Numbered from the stretch's first letter, positions 44,970-53,833 are shown. The stretch: 64,000 nucleotides of DNA from Streptomyces massasporeus (GCF_014648995.1 NZ_BMSE01000006.1:248001-312000); one strand, 5' to 3'. Notes: generated by a model not told the origin, from the letters alone. Program-made: numbers and translations.

Positions 44970-45450
44970 GGGGCACCTCCTCCTTGGCTGCCGTCCTGTG
45001 TACTGCCCTGCGGGCCGCTTGCCGGGTACTGCTGGTACTGCTTACTGATCGTATCCACGCGCCGCTCGATCGGCTGGTTCCCCCTGTCAGCCCCGCCGAC
45101 GGGTGTCGACGCATGACGACGTTCCCTGTGGAGCTCCTCTTCGAACTCCTCCGGTGGTACTGCTGCGCGTAACCGCCTCCGGTATGCCTGCAAGGATCGT
45201 AGAGGCGGCTGAAGACCAGTGTCCCGCACCTGACTGTGGACCCCGACCCCCTCCTGCGGAGACGGCGGGTACCGGTACGAGGTTGATACGTGAACCGCTA
45301 CGGGTTGATACGTGGCATGGGCATCGAAGGTTCGGTGGGGGGTCTGCCTGCGGGGATAAGGGATGTGAACCCACCCCTTCCAGCGTGCTAATGTTCTGGG
45401 TGTCGGAAGGCGCCACGCCCCAAGGGGCAGGCACCCAGGACACACCCAAT
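44970..45450. promoter_or_regulatory. Divergent region between fhaA and tRNA-Leu
   Basis: This 481-base gap holds the fhaA promoter and the tRNA-Leu promoter. GGTTGATACGTG occurs twice, at 45281-45292 and 45303-45314, spaced 22 bases (two helical turns), suggesting a two-site operator. A -10-like TAATGT lies at 45389-45394. No coding sequence is supported. Confidence 0.5.
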
Positions 45451-45534
45451 GCGCGGGTGGCGGAATAGGCAGACGCGCTGGATTCAGGTTCCAGTGCCCG
45501 CAAGGGCGTGGGGGTTCAACTCCCCCCTCGCGCA
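45451..45534 (+). tRNA. tRNA-Leu (CAG)
   Basis: Complete class II tRNA of 84 bases with a long variable arm. Acceptor GCGCGGG/CTCGCGC, anticodon stem CTGGA/TCCAG with loop TTCAGGT (anticodon CAG), and T arm GGGGG/CCCCC around TTCAACT. CCA is not encoded. Confidence 0.97.
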
Positions 45535-45540
45535 CCGTCG

Positions 45541-45575
45541 GAACGGGCGGCATCGATCAGATGCCGCCCGTTCTT
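45541..45575. terminator. Terminator between tRNA-Leu and the HxlR gene
   Basis: A perfect 14-base stem (GAACGGGCGGCATC with its complement), loop GATCA, then TT. It lies six bases after the tRNA and 64 bases past the leftward HxlR stop. Confidence 0.8.
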
Positions 45576-45638
45576 CGTGTTGATGGATGTGGCGCTTCTC
45601 TCGGGCCCGGCCTGGATTCCCGCCGTGTGAGGAAGCTC

Positions 45639-46172
45639 TCAGGCCTGGTCGGGCGGGCCGTCGCCGAGCGTCCGCCCCGGGGCGAAGCGTTCCCGTACGA
45701 CCGGGTCGTCGAGCAGGCGGGCCGGGTAGCCCGGTCCGGTCCGGGCGGTCATGTCCCGCTGCTGCAGGGGCTCGCCGCAGGCGGAGCAGACGACCCGGGC
45801 CTCGGTGTCGTGGTCGCAGGGCGTGTGGCGCAGGACCACCGGGGCGCCCTCCTCGCCGGCCAGCCAGCGGTCGCCCCAGGCGTTGATCGCGGCGAGCACA
45901 CCGAAGAAGTCGCGGCCCTTGTCCGTGGGCAGGTACTCGTGGCGGACGGGGTCCCGCTGGTAGACGTGCCGCCGCAGCAGGCCCTCGGCCTCCAGGCGCC
46001 GCAGCCGGTCGGTGAGGGTGTTGCGGGCGATGCCGAGCGTGCCGATGAAGCCGTCGAAGCGGGATTCGCCGTAGAAGACCTCGCGCAGGACCAGCAGGGT
46101 CCAGGCGTCGCCCAGGATGTCGGCGGTGCGGGCGATCGAGCAGGGCCAGTTGCCGAACGAGGTCCGTCTCAT
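45639..46172 (-). CDS. HxlR-family transcriptional regulator
   Basis: Winged-helix protein of 177 residues. The HxlR core is visible: CSIARTADILGDAWTLLVLREVFYGESRFDGF, then IARNTLTDRLRRLEAEGLLRR, with a conserved N-terminal cysteine that in relatives senses oxidants or electrophiles. A C-terminal extension has Cys and His residues (CDHDTEARVVCSACGEP) that may bind zinc. It is next to, and co-directional with, the ABC-transporter genes, but those start far upstream. Targets unknown. Confidence 0.88.
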   Translation of the reverse strand: MRRTSFGNWPCSIARTADILGDAWTLLVLREVFYGESRFDGFIGTLGIARNTLTDRLRRLEAEGLLRRHVYQRDPVRHEYLPTDKGRDFFGVLAAINAWGDRWLAGEEGAPVVLRHTPCDHDTEARVVCSACGEPLQQRDMTARTGPGYPARLLDDPVVRERFAPGRTLGDGPPDQA

Positions 46173-46234
46173 GGCCCCACTGTAGGCGGCTTGTCCCGGC
46201 TGGTCTCATGATGAGATCGACCCGGTCCGGAGGG

Positions 46235-48673
46235 CTATGCGCGGATCCCGGCGAGGTCCGCCGGGCGGCGGCGCAGGGTGAGGGCGGCGGGTGCCGTCGC
46301 GCAGACCACGGCCAGGAGCGCGCAGGCGAGCGCCGTCGTGCCGAGGGCCTGCCACGGGAGGGTGAGGGTGGGCCGGACCGACAGCAGAGCGAGGGCTCCC
46401 CACATCCCGGCCAGGTTGACGCCGGTGACCAGCAGGCCGAGGAGCGCTCCGGCCGCGACGGCCGTCAGGGCCTCGGCCGCGGTCAGCCGCAGCACCTGCC
46501 ACCGGGTGGCTCCGGCCAGCCGCAGCACGGCCAGGTCGCGGAGCCGGTCGGCGGCCGCCATGACCGTGGTGTTGGCCACGGAGATGCCCGTGTAGAGCAG
46601 GGCGATGCCGAGGACCAGGAGGAGGCCGAGCCGGGTGGTGCGGTTGGTTTCGGGGTGCGTGGCCCGGATCCATGCGTCCCGGGTGAGGACCTCGCCGCCT
46701 CCCGGGCCGATCGCCCTGCGCAGGGCGGTGGCGACGGGGCCCGGGTCCGTGCCCTTCTCGAGGGCCACGTCCACGCGGTCGACTCCGGCTCCGGGGGCGT
46801 TGCGCGGGGTGACGTAGACGCCGTTGCCGCCGGTGCCGGTGGGCATCACCGCGGCGATGCGGAGGGTGCGCGGTGTCCCGTCGCCGAGCCACACCCGGAC
46901 CCGGTCGCCCACCCGGTGCCGGTGCCACTCCTCGTTGACGACGATCGAGTCGTCGTCGAGGTCGCCCAGCCTGCCGGCGGTGAGTGGCAGGTGGGTGGTG
47001 GCGGCCAGGGCGCCGGGGGTCGCGGCGCGGGCCTCGGAGCGGATCAGGGCCACGCCGTCCTCCAGGAGGTGCACGGCCGTCGACGACGTCGGTGAGATCC
47101 GCGCGCCCGGTACCGCGCCCAGCCGGTGCAGGGCGGCGGTGTCGAAGGCCGTTCCGGCGGCCGGGGTGACGACGAAGGCGGCGGTGGTGCGGTCGCTCGT
47201 CTCGGTGGTCTTCGCGTCGTTCAGGGTCGCCGTGGCGCCGAGGAGTGAACCGGCGAGCGCGACCGTGACGAGGACGGGGGCCGCGAGTGCGGCGGTGCGG
47301 CGTACTCCGGTGGCCGTGTTCTCACGGACCAGCATGCCGACGGCCGACGGGAAGCAGCTCAGCAGGCGGGTCAGGGGCCGCAGCACGAGGGGCGCGAGCA
47401 GGGCCGTCGCGGTGATCAGCAGCATCGGGCGGATGATGTACGTCTTGCGGTGGAGCAGGTCGGACGGGTCCGCGGTGAGGGACAGGGCCAGGGTCACGGC
47501 GGCGGCGAGCAGGAGGGCCACGCCGCAGAGCAGGCGTCCCCGGGTCAGGGGCCCCTTGTCGGCCGCCGCCTCGCGCAGGGCCTCGGTGGGGGCGGTGCGG
47601 CCGGCCCGCCAGGAGGCCGCGGTCGCTCCGCACAGGGCGACGAGCAGGCCCGTCCAGAAGGCCGCGTGGTACGGCCAGGTGTGCTCGCCGATGGTGAACC
47701 AGACCGGGGCGAGACCCTCGTCGGCCACGCGGGCGGCCAGCAACGGCGCCCCGTGGGAGCCGAGCACGCAGCCGGCGGCCGAGGCGAGGGTGCCGACGGC
47801 GAGGGCCTCGGCGAGGACGCTCCGGCGAATCTGGGCCGGGGTCGCCCCGGCGGTGCGCAGCAGGGCGAACTCCCGGCGGCGCTGGGCGACCGCGAAGGCG
47901 AAGGTCGACGCCACGACGAAGACCGACACGAAGGCGGTGACGCCGCCGGCGGTGCCGAACAGGGCGTTCATCGCGGTGAGCACCTCACCGTCCCGGCCGG
48001 GGTCGGCGTCGGCGAGGCGGCGGGCGTCGCCGGTGAGCACCTGGACGCCGCCGCCCACCGCCTCCCGCACGGACGCCGGGTCGGCCCGCACGACGAACTG
48101 GGCGACGGAGGGGGCCAGTCGGGCCGCGTGGGCGTCGGTGAAGAACACGGCGTTCTCGAAGCCGCGTGCGGTGAGCGTGCCGACGACGTGCACCGAGCCT
48201 TTGTCGGTGCGCACCTTCCGGCCCGGGCGCGCCCAGTCGCCGGTGACGACGACCTCGCCGGACGCGCGGGGTGCCCGGCCGGTGGCGAGCTCGTAGGGGG
48301 CGAACGCGGCGGTGGACCAGGGGTGCCCGACCAGGTCCGCGGGGCCGCCTGCCGCCCGGACGGGGAACGAGCGGTCCTCGACGACCGGGCCCAGCGTCCG
48401 CAGCCGGGCGACGGTCGCGGCCGGTACGGGGCGCGGGTGGGCGAACGGGGACTCGCGGGCGCCGACCGGGGTCGGTACGCGCAGGGTGTCCTGGCCCTTG
48501 ACCACGACCGGCGCGGCGGCGAAGCGTTCGGGGCCGCGCTCCGGGGCGTCGGCCGTCGAGGCCAGGGCCAGGCCCATCACGGTGAGCAGTGCCACGCCGA
48601 GAGAGAGCGCCACGAAGCTGCCGGTGAAGCCGGCCCAGCGGATGCGCAGCGTGCGCAGGGTGACGCTCAGCAC
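46235..48673 (-). CDS. ABC transporter permease, FtsX-like
   Basis: Protein of 812 residues with two FtsX domains. N-terminal span (AGFTGSFVALSLGVALLTVMGLAL), a large external loop, a membrane block (VTAFVSVFVVASTFAFAVAQRRREFALLRTAGATPAQIRRSVLAEAL), and a second similar block at the C-terminus (GIALLYTGISVANTTVMAAADRLRDLAVLRLAGATRWQVLRL). It pairs with the ATPase encoded upstream, overlapping its end by seven bases. Such pairs export antimicrobial or hydrophobic compounds or act as sensors; substrate unknown. Confidence 0.9.
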   Translation of the reverse strand: MLSVTLRTLRIRWAGFTGSFVALSLGVALLTVMGLALASTADAPERGPERFAAAPVVVKGQDTLRVPTPVGARESPFAHPRPVPAATVARLRTLGPVVEDRSFPVRAAGGPADLVGHPWSTAAFAPYELATGRAPRASGEVVVTGDWARPGRKVRTDKGSVHVVGTLTARGFENAVFFTDAHAARLAPSVAQFVVRADPASVREAVGGGVQVLTGDARRLADADPGRDGEVLTAMNALFGTAGGVTAFVSVFVVASTFAFAVAQRRREFALLRTAGATPAQIRRSVLAEALAVGTLASAAGCVLGSHGAPLLAARVADEGLAPVWFTIGEHTWPYHAAFWTGLLVALCGATAASWRAGRTAPTEALREAAADKGPLTRGRLLCGVALLLAAAVTLALSLTADPSDLLHRKTYIIRPMLLITATALLAPLVLRPLTRLLSCFPSAVGMLVRENTATGVRRTAALAAPVLVTVALAGSLLGATATLNDAKTTETSDRTTAAFVVTPAAGTAFDTAALHRLGAVPGARISPTSSTAVHLLEDGVALIRSEARAATPGALAATTHLPLTAGRLGDLDDDSIVVNEEWHRHRVGDRVRVWLGDGTPRTLRIAAVMPTGTGGNGVYVTPRNAPGAGVDRVDVALEKGTDPGPVATALRRAIGPGGGEVLTRDAWIRATHPETNRTTRLGLLLVLGIALLYTGISVANTTVMAAADRLRDLAVLRLAGATRWQVLRLTAAEALTAVAAGALLGLLVTGVNLAGMWGALALLSVRPTLTLPWQALGTTALACALLAVVCATAPAALTLRRRPADLAGIRA

Positions 48674-49428
48674 GGCACAGCCTCCAGACGGGTCATGCGC
48701 GTGGCGATGGTGTCGGCGCCGGCGCCGGTCAGCTCCCCGCTCACACGGCCGTCGACGAGGAAGACCACACGGTCGGCGTACGCCGCGGCCACCGGGTCGT
48801 GCGTGACCATGACGACCGTCTGGCCCTCACGGTCGACCATGCCGCGCAGCAGCCCGAGCACCTCGCGGCCGGTCCGGGTGTCCAGGGCGCCGGTCGGTTC
48901 GTCGCCGAACAGCACGTCGGGCCGGGTGATCAACGCACGGGCCAGGGCGACGCGTTGCTGCTGACCGCCGGAGAGCTCGGACGGTCTGTGCCGGGCCCGG
49001 TCGGCGAGACCGACCTGCCCGAGCGCCTCGCGCACCCGGGCGGAGGGGACGCGGCGGCCAGCCAGGCGCAGGGGCAGCGCCACGTTCTGCTCGGCGGTCA
49101 GCGAGGGCAGCAGGTTGAACGCCTGGAAGACGAACCCGACGCGCTCGCGCCGCAGCAGGGTCAGCCGCCGCTCGCCGAGCCCGGTCAGTTCGGTGCCGCC
49201 CACGGTGACCGACCCGGAGGTGGGCCGGTCCAGACCGGCCGCGCACTGGAGCAGGGTCGACTTGCCGGAGCCGGAGGGGCCCATGACGGCGGTGAAGGTC
49301 CCGGTGGGGAACGCGAGCGATACCTCGTCGAGTGCCCTCACGCGTCCGTAGGTCCTGGTGACCGAGTCCAACTGGACGGCGTCGTGTGTCATGGGCCTGT
49401 CCTGTGTCATGGGCCTGTCCTGTGTCAT
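48667..49428 (-). CDS. ABC transporter ATP-binding protein
   Basis: Protein of up to 253 residues in the MacB/LolD-type class. Walker A GPSGSGKSTLL, Q-loop VGFVFQAFNLLPSLTAEQN, signature LSGGQQQRVALARAL, Walker B VLFGDEPTGALD and the H-loop VTHDP. The start is ambiguous: three in-frame ATGs (49428, 49410, 49392) sit at the heads of near-identical 18-base repeats, and each repeat provides an AGGACAGG-like ribosome site for the next. It drives the FtsX-like permease; the two-component genes lie divergent across 176 bases. Confidence 0.92.
   Translation of the reverse strand: MTQDRPMTQDRPMTHDAVQLDSVTRTYGRVRALDEVSLAFPTGTFTAVMGPSGSGKSTLLQCAAGLDRPTSGSVTVGGTELTGLGERRLTLLRRERVGFVFQAFNLLPSLTAEQNVALPLRLAGRRVPSARVREALGQVGLADRARHRPSELSGGQQQRVALARALITRPDVLFGDEPTGALDTRTGREVLGLLRGMVDREGQTVVMVTHDPVAAAYADRVVFLVDGRVSGELTGAGADTIATRMTRLEAVPC
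49381..49428 (-). repeat. 18-base tandem repeats carrying ribosome site and start codon
   Basis: On the minus strand ATGACACAGGACAGGCCC occurs twice in tandem, followed by ATGACACACGAC. Each unit contains a start codon and the ribosome site for the next unit, so copy number would change N-terminal length by six residues. Confidence 0.8.
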
Positions 49429-49604
49429 GGGGTCCCCCGGTGTCGGTGTCGGTGTCGCCTGGGTCGGTGTCGCCCCAACGAAACCGGGCGGGGGCGGGCC
49501 GGCGCAGTGCGGCGGGACCTAGACCTGGGGTAGGGCCAGGCATACCCCCCGGCCTCGGTCTGCGCCCATGGCCGGGGCCCCGGGCGGCTTCTACGGTGAT
49601 CCCC

Positions 49605-50876
49605 ATGCACCCTCGCAACGTGTGGCAGGCCCTGTCCCGCCCCGGCTACCTGCTGTCGGCGTGGCCGTGGCGGTCGGCGTGTTACCTGCTCACCGGCGCG
49701 GTCACCGGTGCCGTCGTGCTCGTCGGAATCGTGCTCTCGGCGACGGCCGGCGGGGTGCTCGCGCTCGCGCTGGTGGGGCTTCCGGTGCTGCTCGGGACGG
49801 CCCTGGCGGGCATTCCGGTGGCGGCACTGGAGCGGTTCCGGCTGCGGCTGGTCGACGCGGAGCCGGCGTCGGACCCGCACCGGTCGCCCGGTGAGCCGGG
49901 GCTGCGGGCCTGGCTGTCGACGCGGCTGCGGGAGCGGGCCACCTGGCGCGAGCTGGGTCATGCCCTGCTGTTCGCGGGGCTGTTGTGGCCGGTCGACGCC
50001 CTCGCGTTCGCCGTCTTCCTGCTGGGGCCGCTCTCCGTGGTGGCGACTCCGCTGCTCCTGGCCGTCCTCGGCGACGCGAAGGTCCTCAAGGTGTGGCTGG
50101 TCTCGACCTGGCCGGCTGCCGTCGGGTGGGCCGTCCTCGGGCTGGTCCTGCTCGTCCTGGGTGTCTACCTGCTGGGTGTGCTGGCCGGGGCCCGGGCCGG
50201 GCTGGCGCGGCTGCTGGTCGCGCCGCGGGAGGCCGACCTGGGAGCCAGGGTGGTCGAACTGGCCCGATCGCGGGTGCGGTTGGTGGACGCCTTCGAGGCG
50301 GAGCGGCGGCGTATCGAACGCGATCTGCACGACGGGGCGCAGCAGCGGCTCGTCGCCCTGACGATGACACTCGGGCTGGCCCGTCTCGACGCCCCGCCCG
50401 GCCCGCTCGCCGACCAGCTCGCCAAGGCGCAGCAGGAGGCGGGCACGGCCCTCGCGGAACTGCGCGAGCTCATCCACGGCATCCACCCCAAGGTCCTCGC
50501 CGACTACGGCCTCGAAGCCGCCGTCGCCGACGCCGCGGACCGTTCGGCCGTGCCCGTGGACGTCGACCTGGAGCTGCCCGGCCGGCTCTCCCCGGCGGTC
50601 GAGGCCGCCGCGTACTTCGTGGTGTGCGAGGCGCTCGCCAACGTGGGCCGGCACAGCGGCGCGAGCCGCGCCGAGGTGAGCGGCGGGCACCGCGACGGGC
50701 GGCTGCTGCTGCGGATACGCGACGACGGGTGCGGTGGCGCACGGGCCGGGCAGGGCAGCGGACTGACCGGACTCGCGGACCGGGTGTCGGTGCTCGATGG
50801 CAGACTCTCCCTGTCCAGTCCGCCCGGCGGACCGACCCTGCTGCGTGTGGAGATCCCTTGTGACCCTGCGAGTTGA
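49605..50876 (+). CDS. Sensor histidine kinase, HisKA_3 type
   Basis: Protein of 423 residues. The N-terminal half is a putative sensor region with four membrane spans (YLLTGAVTGAVVLVGIVLSATAGGVLALALVGLPVLLGTAL, LFAGLLWPVDALAFAVFLL, and GWAVLGLVLLVLGVYLLGVLAG). The phospho-acceptor motif is ERDLHDGAQQRLVALTM and the ATPase region has LANVGRHSG and DDGCGG, GSGLTGLADR. It should sense a membrane signal and phosphorylate the regulator encoded next, which overlaps it by 17 bases. The divergent ABC genes may be its targets. Confidence 0.92.
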   Translation: MHPRNVWQALSRPGYLLSAWPWRSACYLLTGAVTGAVVLVGIVLSATAGGVLALALVGLPVLLGTALAGIPVAALERFRLRLVDAEPASDPHRSPGEPGLRAWLSTRLRERATWRELGHALLFAGLLWPVDALAFAVFLLGPLSVVATPLLLAVLGDAKVLKVWLVSTWPAAVGWAVLGLVLLVLGVYLLGVLAGARAGLARLLVAPREADLGARVVELARSRVRLVDAFEAERRRIERDLHDGAQQRLVALTMTLGLARLDAPPGPLADQLAKAQQEAGTALAELRELIHGIHPKVLADYGLEAAVADAADRSAVPVDVDLELPGRLSPAVEAAAYFVVCEALANVGRHSGASRAEVSGGHRDGRLLLRIRDDGCGGARAGQGSGLTGLADRVSVLDGRLSLSSPPGGPTLLRVEIPCDPAS

Positions 50877-51525
50877 GCGGCCGCTGCGGGTCGTCCTGGC
50901 GGAGGACAGCGTCCTGCTGCGGGACGGGCTGGTCGCACTGCTCGGGCGCTGCGGGCACGAGGTCGTCGCGGCCGTGGGGGACGCCGAGGCCCTGGTCGCG
51001 GCCGTCGGGGAGCACGACCCGGACGTGGTCGTCACGGACGTGCGCATGCCGCCCGGCTTCCAGGACGAGGGGCTGCACGCGGCCGTGCGGCTGCGCGGGG
51101 AGCGGCCCACGCTGCCCGTGCTGGTCCTCAGCCAGTACGTGCAGCGCCGGTACGCCGCCGAGCTGCTGGACTCCGGCGACGGCACGGGCGTCGGCTATCT
51201 GCTCAAGGACCGCGTCGGCCAGGTCGAGGAGTTCGTCGAGGCGCTCGGCAGGGTGGCGGACGGCGGCACGGTCGTCGACCCCGAGGTCGTACGGCAGTTG
51301 CTGCGCCGCCGCCGCGATCCGCTGGAGCGGCTCACCCCGCGCGAGCGTGAGGTGCTGGCGCTGATCGCCGAGGGCAGGTCCAACAGCGCGATCGCCCGCG
51401 AACTCGTCGTCTCCGAGGCGGCCGTGGGCAAACACGTCTCCGGCATCCTCACCAAGCTGGACCTGCCGCCGGCGGACGCGACCCACCGCCGGGTGCTGGC
51501 CGTGCTGGCGTACCTGCGGGCTTGA
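50860..51525 (+). CDS. Response regulator, NarL/LuxR type
   Basis: Protein of 221 residues. Receiver domain with the acidic pair in VVLAEDSVLLRDG, phospho-acceptor aspartate in VVVTDVRMPP, conserved Ser/Thr in VLSQYV and lysine in LLKDRV. C-terminal LuxR-type HTH (RLTPREREVLALIAEGRSNSAIARELVVSEAAVGKHVSGILTKL). The GTG start lies inside the end of the kinase gene, indicating coupled translation. It probably controls the divergent ABC transporter. Confidence 0.93.
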   Translation: MTLRVERPLRVVLAEDSVLLRDGLVALLGRCGHEVVAAVGDAEALVAAVGEHDPDVVVTDVRMPPGFQDEGLHAAVRLRGERPTLPVLVLSQYVQRRYAAELLDSGDGTGVGYLLKDRVGQVEEFVEALGRVADGGTVVDPEVVRQLLRRRRDPLERLTPREREVLALIAEGRSNSAIARELVVSEAAVGKHVSGILTKLDLPPADATHRRVLAVLAYLRA

Positions 51526-51561
51526 GGACGCGCCCAAGGCCGTCGGGTCGTCGACGCGTTG

Positions 51562-51586
51562 TATAAAAACGAGCGAGTTGGTTTCA
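51562..51586. promoter_or_regulatory. ARE-like element before the first receptor-type regulator
   Basis: AT-rich block with AAAAAC-GAGCGAG-TTGGTTT lies 37 bases before the 51623 start. A/T-rich flanks around a GC core, with an AAC...GTT symmetry, resemble autoregulatory elements bound by gamma-butyrolactone receptors, but the palindrome is imperfect. Confidence 0.4.
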
Positions 51587-51622
51587 TTGCGTCGCCATCA
51601 GAGCCCTGCAGGGGAGCCACGG

Positions 51623-52351
51623 GTGACCAAACAGGACCGGGCCGTCCGGACCCGTCTCGCGCTGATCCGGTCGGCGGCCGAACAGTTCGAGGCCCGCGGA
51701 TTCGTCCGGGCCAGCCTGGCGGAGATCAGCGCGGGAGCCGGTGTCAGTTCCGGCGCGCTGCACTTCCACTTCGCCAACAAGGCCGCCGTCGCCGAGGCCG
51801 TCGAGTACGCGGCCGAACAAGCCCTGCGCGAGGCCGCGGCCGGTCACCGCGACGGTGAGGGCAGCGCCCTGCAACGCCTGGTGGACGTCACCCACCACGT
51901 CGCCCGGCTGCTCTGCGCCGACGTCGTGGTCCGGGCCGGGCTGCGGCTGAACGCCGAGCAGATCGCCGGGCGGGTGCGGGACCTGCGCCGGGAATGGTGG
52001 GAGTGCGTGCAGGGGCTGCTGGCAGATGCGGAGCGCGGGGGTGAACTCGCCGCCGGGGTGACGCCGCAGCGCACCAGCGCCGTCGTCCTGGCCGCCACGA
52101 CCGGCATCGAGGTGCTGGCCCGCGAGGACGACGGCTGGCTCGCCCGGCCCTCGCTGACCGACCTGTGGCAGCTGCTGCTGCCGTGCCTGGCGGCGCCGTG
52201 CCTGGCCGGGACGCTGGATCCGGCGGGGAGTGAAGCGGCGGGGAGTGAACCTGCGGGAAGCGGGCCTGCGGGGAGCGGATCGGCGGGAAGTGGGCCGGCC
52301 GGGCCGGGCGTTCAGGCGGAGGCGGGCCGGGTGGGGCTCGCAGTGCGGTAG
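51623..52351 (+). CDS. TetR-family regulator, gamma-butyrolactone receptor-like
   Basis: Protein of 242 residues. N-terminal TetR HTH (RTRLALIRSAAEQFEARGFVRASLAEISAGAGVSSGALHFHFANKAAVAEAV) is of the ScbR/ArpA type. The central ligand region contains VRAGLRLNAEQIAGRVRDL. A repetitive Gly/Ser/Ala/Pro tail (GSEAAGSEPAGSGPAGSG) ends the protein. GTG start preceded by GGGGAGCC. It may be a receptor or a pseudo-receptor that senses other molecules; the two cannot be separated from sequence. Cytochrome P450 follows after 119 bases. Confidence 0.85.
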   Translation: MTKQDRAVRTRLALIRSAAEQFEARGFVRASLAEISAGAGVSSGALHFHFANKAAVAEAVEYAAEQALREAAAGHRDGEGSALQRLVDVTHHVARLLCADVVVRAGLRLNAEQIAGRVRDLRREWWECVQGLLADAERGGELAAGVTPQRTSAVVLAATTGIEVLAREDDGWLARPSLTDLWQLLLPCLAAPCLAGTLDPAGSEAAGSEPAGSGPAGSGSAGSGPAGPGVQAEAGRVGLAVR

Positions 52352-52389
52352 CCACACGTGGCCGGCCGACCATGGGTGAAGCCATGGCC

Positions 52390-52415
52390 AAAACAAACCG
52401 GTTGCCAAGTTTTTT
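52390..52415. promoter_or_regulatory. ARE-like operator before the P450 gene
   Basis: AAACAAACCGGTTGCCAAGTTT within an A/T-flanked stretch lies 56 bases before the P450 start. The AAAC...GTTT ends and ACCGG core match the pattern of ScbR/ArpA-type operators. Binding is inferred. Confidence 0.6.
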
Positions 52416-52470
52416 CGCCCTGCGGATCGCACGATGGTCCCCCAGCCTCCGGACCAAGGAGCGATGAGTC

Positions 52471-53829
52471 ATGGCACAGCAGGCCTGCCCCTTCCTGTCG
52501 ATCGACCCGACCGGTCAGGACCTCTACGGCGAGATGTCCCGGATCCGTGCCCAGGGCCCGGCCGTGGAGGTCGAACTCCCCGGCGGTGTACGGGCGTGGT
52601 GGATCACCGGCCTGGAGCTGAACAAGCGGCTCCTGGCCGGCCCCGAGACGAGCAAGGACGCCTACCAGCACTGGCCGGCCTGGATCAACGGGGACATCTC
52701 CCGCACCTGGCCGCTCGCCATCTGGGTCTCGGTGCGCAACATGGTCACCGCCTACGGCTCCGACCACAGCCGGCTGCGCAAGCCGATGGCCGCCGCCTTC
52801 ACCAAACGCCGCGTCGACGCGCTGCTGCCGCGCGTCCAGGAGATCGTCGACCAGGCACTGGACGCCCTGGAGCGTCTCCCCGAGGGCGAAGTCGTCGATC
52901 TGCGGGCGGCGTTCGCGGCGCCCGTCCCGCACGAGGTGGTGTGCGAGCTCTTCGGTGTACCGCCCGGCGAGGACGGGCCGCGCGCGGCCCTCTACCGCAT
53001 CATCAGCCGCTTCTTCGACACGGCGATCTCACTGGAGGACGCCCAGGCCAACGCCGTCGACCTCTACGGCACGCTGACCGCGTTCCTCCGGTACAAGCGC
53101 GAGCACCCGGCCGACGACCTGACGACGGCGCTCATCGCCGCGCACGACGAAGGCAGCATCGGCGAACAGGAGTTGATGGACAACCTGATCCTGCTGCTCA
53201 CCGCCGGGTTCGAGACGACCGTCAACCTCATCGACAACACCGTGCACAGCCTGCTCGCCCACCCCGACCAGCTCGACCTCGTCCGCTCCGGGCGGGTGAC
53301 CTGGGAGGACGCCCTGGAGGAGTCGCTGCGCTTCGAGGCGCCGGGCGCCATGTCGGGTCTGCGCTACGCCGTCGAGGACATCGAGATCGAGCCGGGCCTG
53401 ACCATCCCGAAGGGCGACCCGCTCGTGGTCTCCTTTGCGGGCGCCGGGCGCGACCCCGAGCGGCACGGGCCGGACGCCGAACGCTTCGACGTCACACGTG
53501 TCACCAGTCGCGACCACGTGTCCTTCGGCCACGGCGTGCACCACTGCCTGGGCCGGCCCCTGGCCATGGCCGAGGCCACCGTGGCCCTGACGTCGCTGTT
53601 CGCGCGCTTCCCGCGGCTGGCCCTGGCCGATCCGTCGCGTCCGCCGAAGCGGCTGCGGTCCATCATCTCCACCGGCCACGAGGAGCTGCCGGTGCTGCTG
53701 CACGGCCGGGATCCGGGCGGCGGCCCGCGCCCGGAGGCGTCGGAGAAAACTGAGACGGAGACGGAGACGCAGGCGGGGGAAGCGGAGACGGAGGCGGGGG
53801 AAGCGGAGGCCGAGGCGGCGGAGGCTTAG
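52471..53829 (+). CDS. Cytochrome P450
   Basis: Bacterial class I P450 of 452 residues. I-helix oxygen-activation motif AGFETTVNLI, EXXR in ESLRFEAP, and heme-binding loop FGHGVHHCLGRPLA with the cysteine ligand. It needs ferredoxin and reductase partners, none of which is here. An unusual C-terminal tail of about 45 residues rich in Glu, Thr and Ala (TETETETQAGEAETEAGEAEAEAA) follows the core. Its place in a hormone gene set suggests it oxidises a signal molecule, as P450s do for avenolide-type and butenolide signals; substrate unknown. Confidence 0.93.
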   Translation: MAQQACPFLSIDPTGQDLYGEMSRIRAQGPAVEVELPGGVRAWWITGLELNKRLLAGPETSKDAYQHWPAWINGDISRTWPLAIWVSVRNMVTAYGSDHSRLRKPMAAAFTKRRVDALLPRVQEIVDQALDALERLPEGEVVDLRAAFAAPVPHEVVCELFGVPPGEDGPRAALYRIISRFFDTAISLEDAQANAVDLYGTLTAFLRYKREHPADDLTTALIAAHDEGSIGEQELMDNLILLLTAGFETTVNLIDNTVHSLLAHPDQLDLVRSGRVTWEDALEESLRFEAPGAMSGLRYAVEDIEIEPGLTIPKGDPLVVSFAGAGRDPERHGPDAERFDVTRVTSRDHVSFGHGVHHCLGRPLAMAEATVALTSLFARFPRLALADPSRPPKRLRSIISTGHEELPVLLHGRDPGGGPRPEASEKTETETETQAGEAETEAGEAEAEAAEA

Positions 53830-53833
53830 GAGG

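Noticed and set aside
45103..45468. Rightward 121-codon frame running into tRNA-Leu.
   Set aside because: Its stop lies inside the tRNA and the sequence is in a regulatory gap.
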